A stretch of 64,000 nucleotides of DNA from Beta vulgaris subsp. vulgaris (Eukaryota; Streptophyta; Magnoliopsida; Caryophyllales; Amaranthaceae). Under the pieces are notes generated by a model. That model was not told where the DNA came from, did no database searches, and saw nothing but the letters and a program-made list of their open reading frames with translations. Below are positions 62,349 to 64,000 of the stretch, piece by piece (the first letter of the stretch is position 1; every line of letters begins with the position of its first letter). The stretch lies in the NCBI RefSeq assembly GCF_026745355.1, contig NC_079205.1, forward strand, positions 1,309,283 through 1,373,282, written 5' to 3'. A program made the position numbers and the translations under genes.

Positions 62349-64000
62349 TTGTATTAATTACTTATGCTTTTGAGATCATATAAATGGAAGATTAGATTAC
62401 CTCTTTATACAAAGGAGGTTTTGATAAATTAATAAATAAAACAAAGAGGCAATAACATGCATGAAGCCTGAAGAAAAAGAAACATAAAACATCACTATCA
62501 ATATCAGTTCTTTTTTCATGAAAGTGTCACTTAACTTTAGATTTCGTAATAGTAAAAGATTAGTTTTTACTTAATCTTTAATTTTGAAAAGGACGTGTTC
62601 TTTAACATAACTCAATTTAATGTCTTAAAATATTTTTAGTGGATATTAAATCTATATGCAATTGAAGGTGATAAATGATACTTTATAGTTTATGGAAAAA
62701 TAAAATTATTCTATTAAGGAAAATTAAAAATTTTATGACGTGTTGTGTCGTGTCGTGATGACAATCTTATGTATCACATGTCGAGGTCATAACATGTTAT
62801 AGCCAATCTTAATCTTGTGCAAACTTTAAGTTTAATATGAGTCTTTTTGGAGTAATGGATTCACTTATCCTCAATGGAAATGAAGGAATGGTCCATATTC
62901 TTAATTATTGGTTCATAATGGACGAAGGAGGAAATTGGAGGACTTGTTATTGTTTAGTGACCTCGTTGCATCAGACTCAGTCATAAATCAAGAAACCTTC
63001 GTGCCATAATATGAACATAGGTTATGAAAAAAACAAATTGCGATAATTTTAAATAATCCTAGATAATAAATATAAAACCGTTTTTTATATGTGCAACTCT
63101 GAAGGTTGTATACTTATATATAAGCATTAAATAAAATGGTATTATTTCAAAAGTTTATGATAACAAAATCACAAGTCAATTAATGCTACCAATACTTAGT
63201 TATTGCGTAATATTTTCATTTACACCTTTTCTCATGTAGATGCATATATCATTTTCGTTTAAACTAAAAAAAGTTGAAGCTACATGTAGAAAAAAAAGCT
63301 TTGAATGGAGCAATATAGTCATTATTAGACCTTGACATGGACTGAGTCGGGCCTGTTCACGGGGTTGGGAAATGACTGGCCGTGAGAGGCCCGAAATTTC
63401 TAGATTTTGTCTACGGTCCGGCTCAGACCCACGACACGCGGGTTAGGCTCGTATCTCTTGCGGGCCTAACCCGTGTTTCATATTGTTTTTTATTTCGGAT
63501 TTTTTGACAGTTTTAAGCTAAAAAACAAAGGGAAGGGACGTTCGGCCCACAGACCATCTAGACGTGCTCGTGCCGGTGCGGGCTTGAAATAAAATTTCTT
63601 AACCGCGACAAGCCTACAAACCACGTAGGCCGTAGCTGACAACGGACCGAGTCGGGCTCTTGCCTTGCCAGCCCTGCCCGGCCCGCGTGCTGGCTCGACC
63701 GATGCCCACCTCTAATAAACATTATGTGGAACAAAGTATATGATTATTCAGCAAATTACAATCTTTCTATAAACATCAAAGAATTTTCTTAGTTTTATTA
63801 CAACTAGTATTGAGTTGTGACCCTTCCAAATATTCTCTTACACACTATACATAAAGAAAATGATAATATAAATTGATTGTCTCTTCTTTCATTCTCTCTC
63901 TCAAATCAACTATTTATATATTTTCTCTTCTTTCCTATTTTTTTTTTAAAATTTAATTATTTTTTTGGGATTTTTTATTATTAAAAGCAGAAGTGGAATT
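62349..64000. other. Intergenic DNA, no gene seen
   Basis: The stretch is AT-rich without a supported open frame. About 63340-63715 is a GC-richer block with GGCCCG, GGGCCTAACCCG and CGGCCCGCG words, similar in style to the other composition-biased dispersed elements. The last 200 bases are CT/T-rich. Confidence 0.5.

Overview
This is a plant nuclear genomic window, almost certainly a dicot. It is AT-rich, its genes are split by GT-AG introns, it is full of small inverted-repeat transposons (MITEs), LINE remnants and microsatellites, and every recognisable protein is of a plant family. The species cannot be fixed from sequence alone.

Reading the six frames together with splice signals gives five intact gene models. 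(1) A small gene on the minus strand (4065-7789, six exons, about 169 residues). It has an acidic centre and a C-terminal segment resembling the subtilisin-propeptide/I9 inhibitor fold. It lies in a tandem duplication whose other copy runs off the left edge (5' exons at 477-1924). (2) A two-domain group I WRKY transcription factor, WRKY20-like, on the minus strand (9039-18437), with a 5.4 kb intron inside the second WRKY domain. Its first exon and upstream region are partly duplicated at about 20.1-21.5 kb. (3) IRX10L-like xylan xylosyltransferase of family GT47 on the minus strand (32746-37317, four exons, 417 residues). (4) A WNK11-like kinase on the plus strand (47867-49781, two coding exons, 301 residues), with a 168-bp tandem repeat in its leader intron. 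(5) A small ULP1/C48 cysteine protease on the plus strand (57494-61347, seven exons, 292 residues). For every model the exon phases were checked to close. Two identical tRNA-Arg(CCT) genes on the minus strand flank gene 5.

Mobile DNA fills most of the rest. A 5'-truncated LINE of about 3.2 kb (21906-25090, minus) carries broken reverse transcriptase, zinc-binding and RNase H domains. Smaller LINE pieces lie at 2572-3105 and 52706-53811, the latter nested inside a MITE. Stowaway-like elements (TA target duplication) and PIF/Harbinger-like elements (TTA target duplication) are scattered throughout and cluster between 38.6 and 42.8 kb. There, two related Harbinger-like elements sit head to tail and share one TTA. 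A complete SINE with a perfect 16-bp target duplication is at 51129-51253.

The genes show no sign of acting as one system: they look like independent housekeeping, cell-wall, signalling and regulatory loci. The least ordinary parts are the duplicated I9-like gene with its duplicated and decayed second exon, the captured WRKY20 first exon, and the Harbinger-like twin, whose longer copy keeps a piece of open coding sequence.
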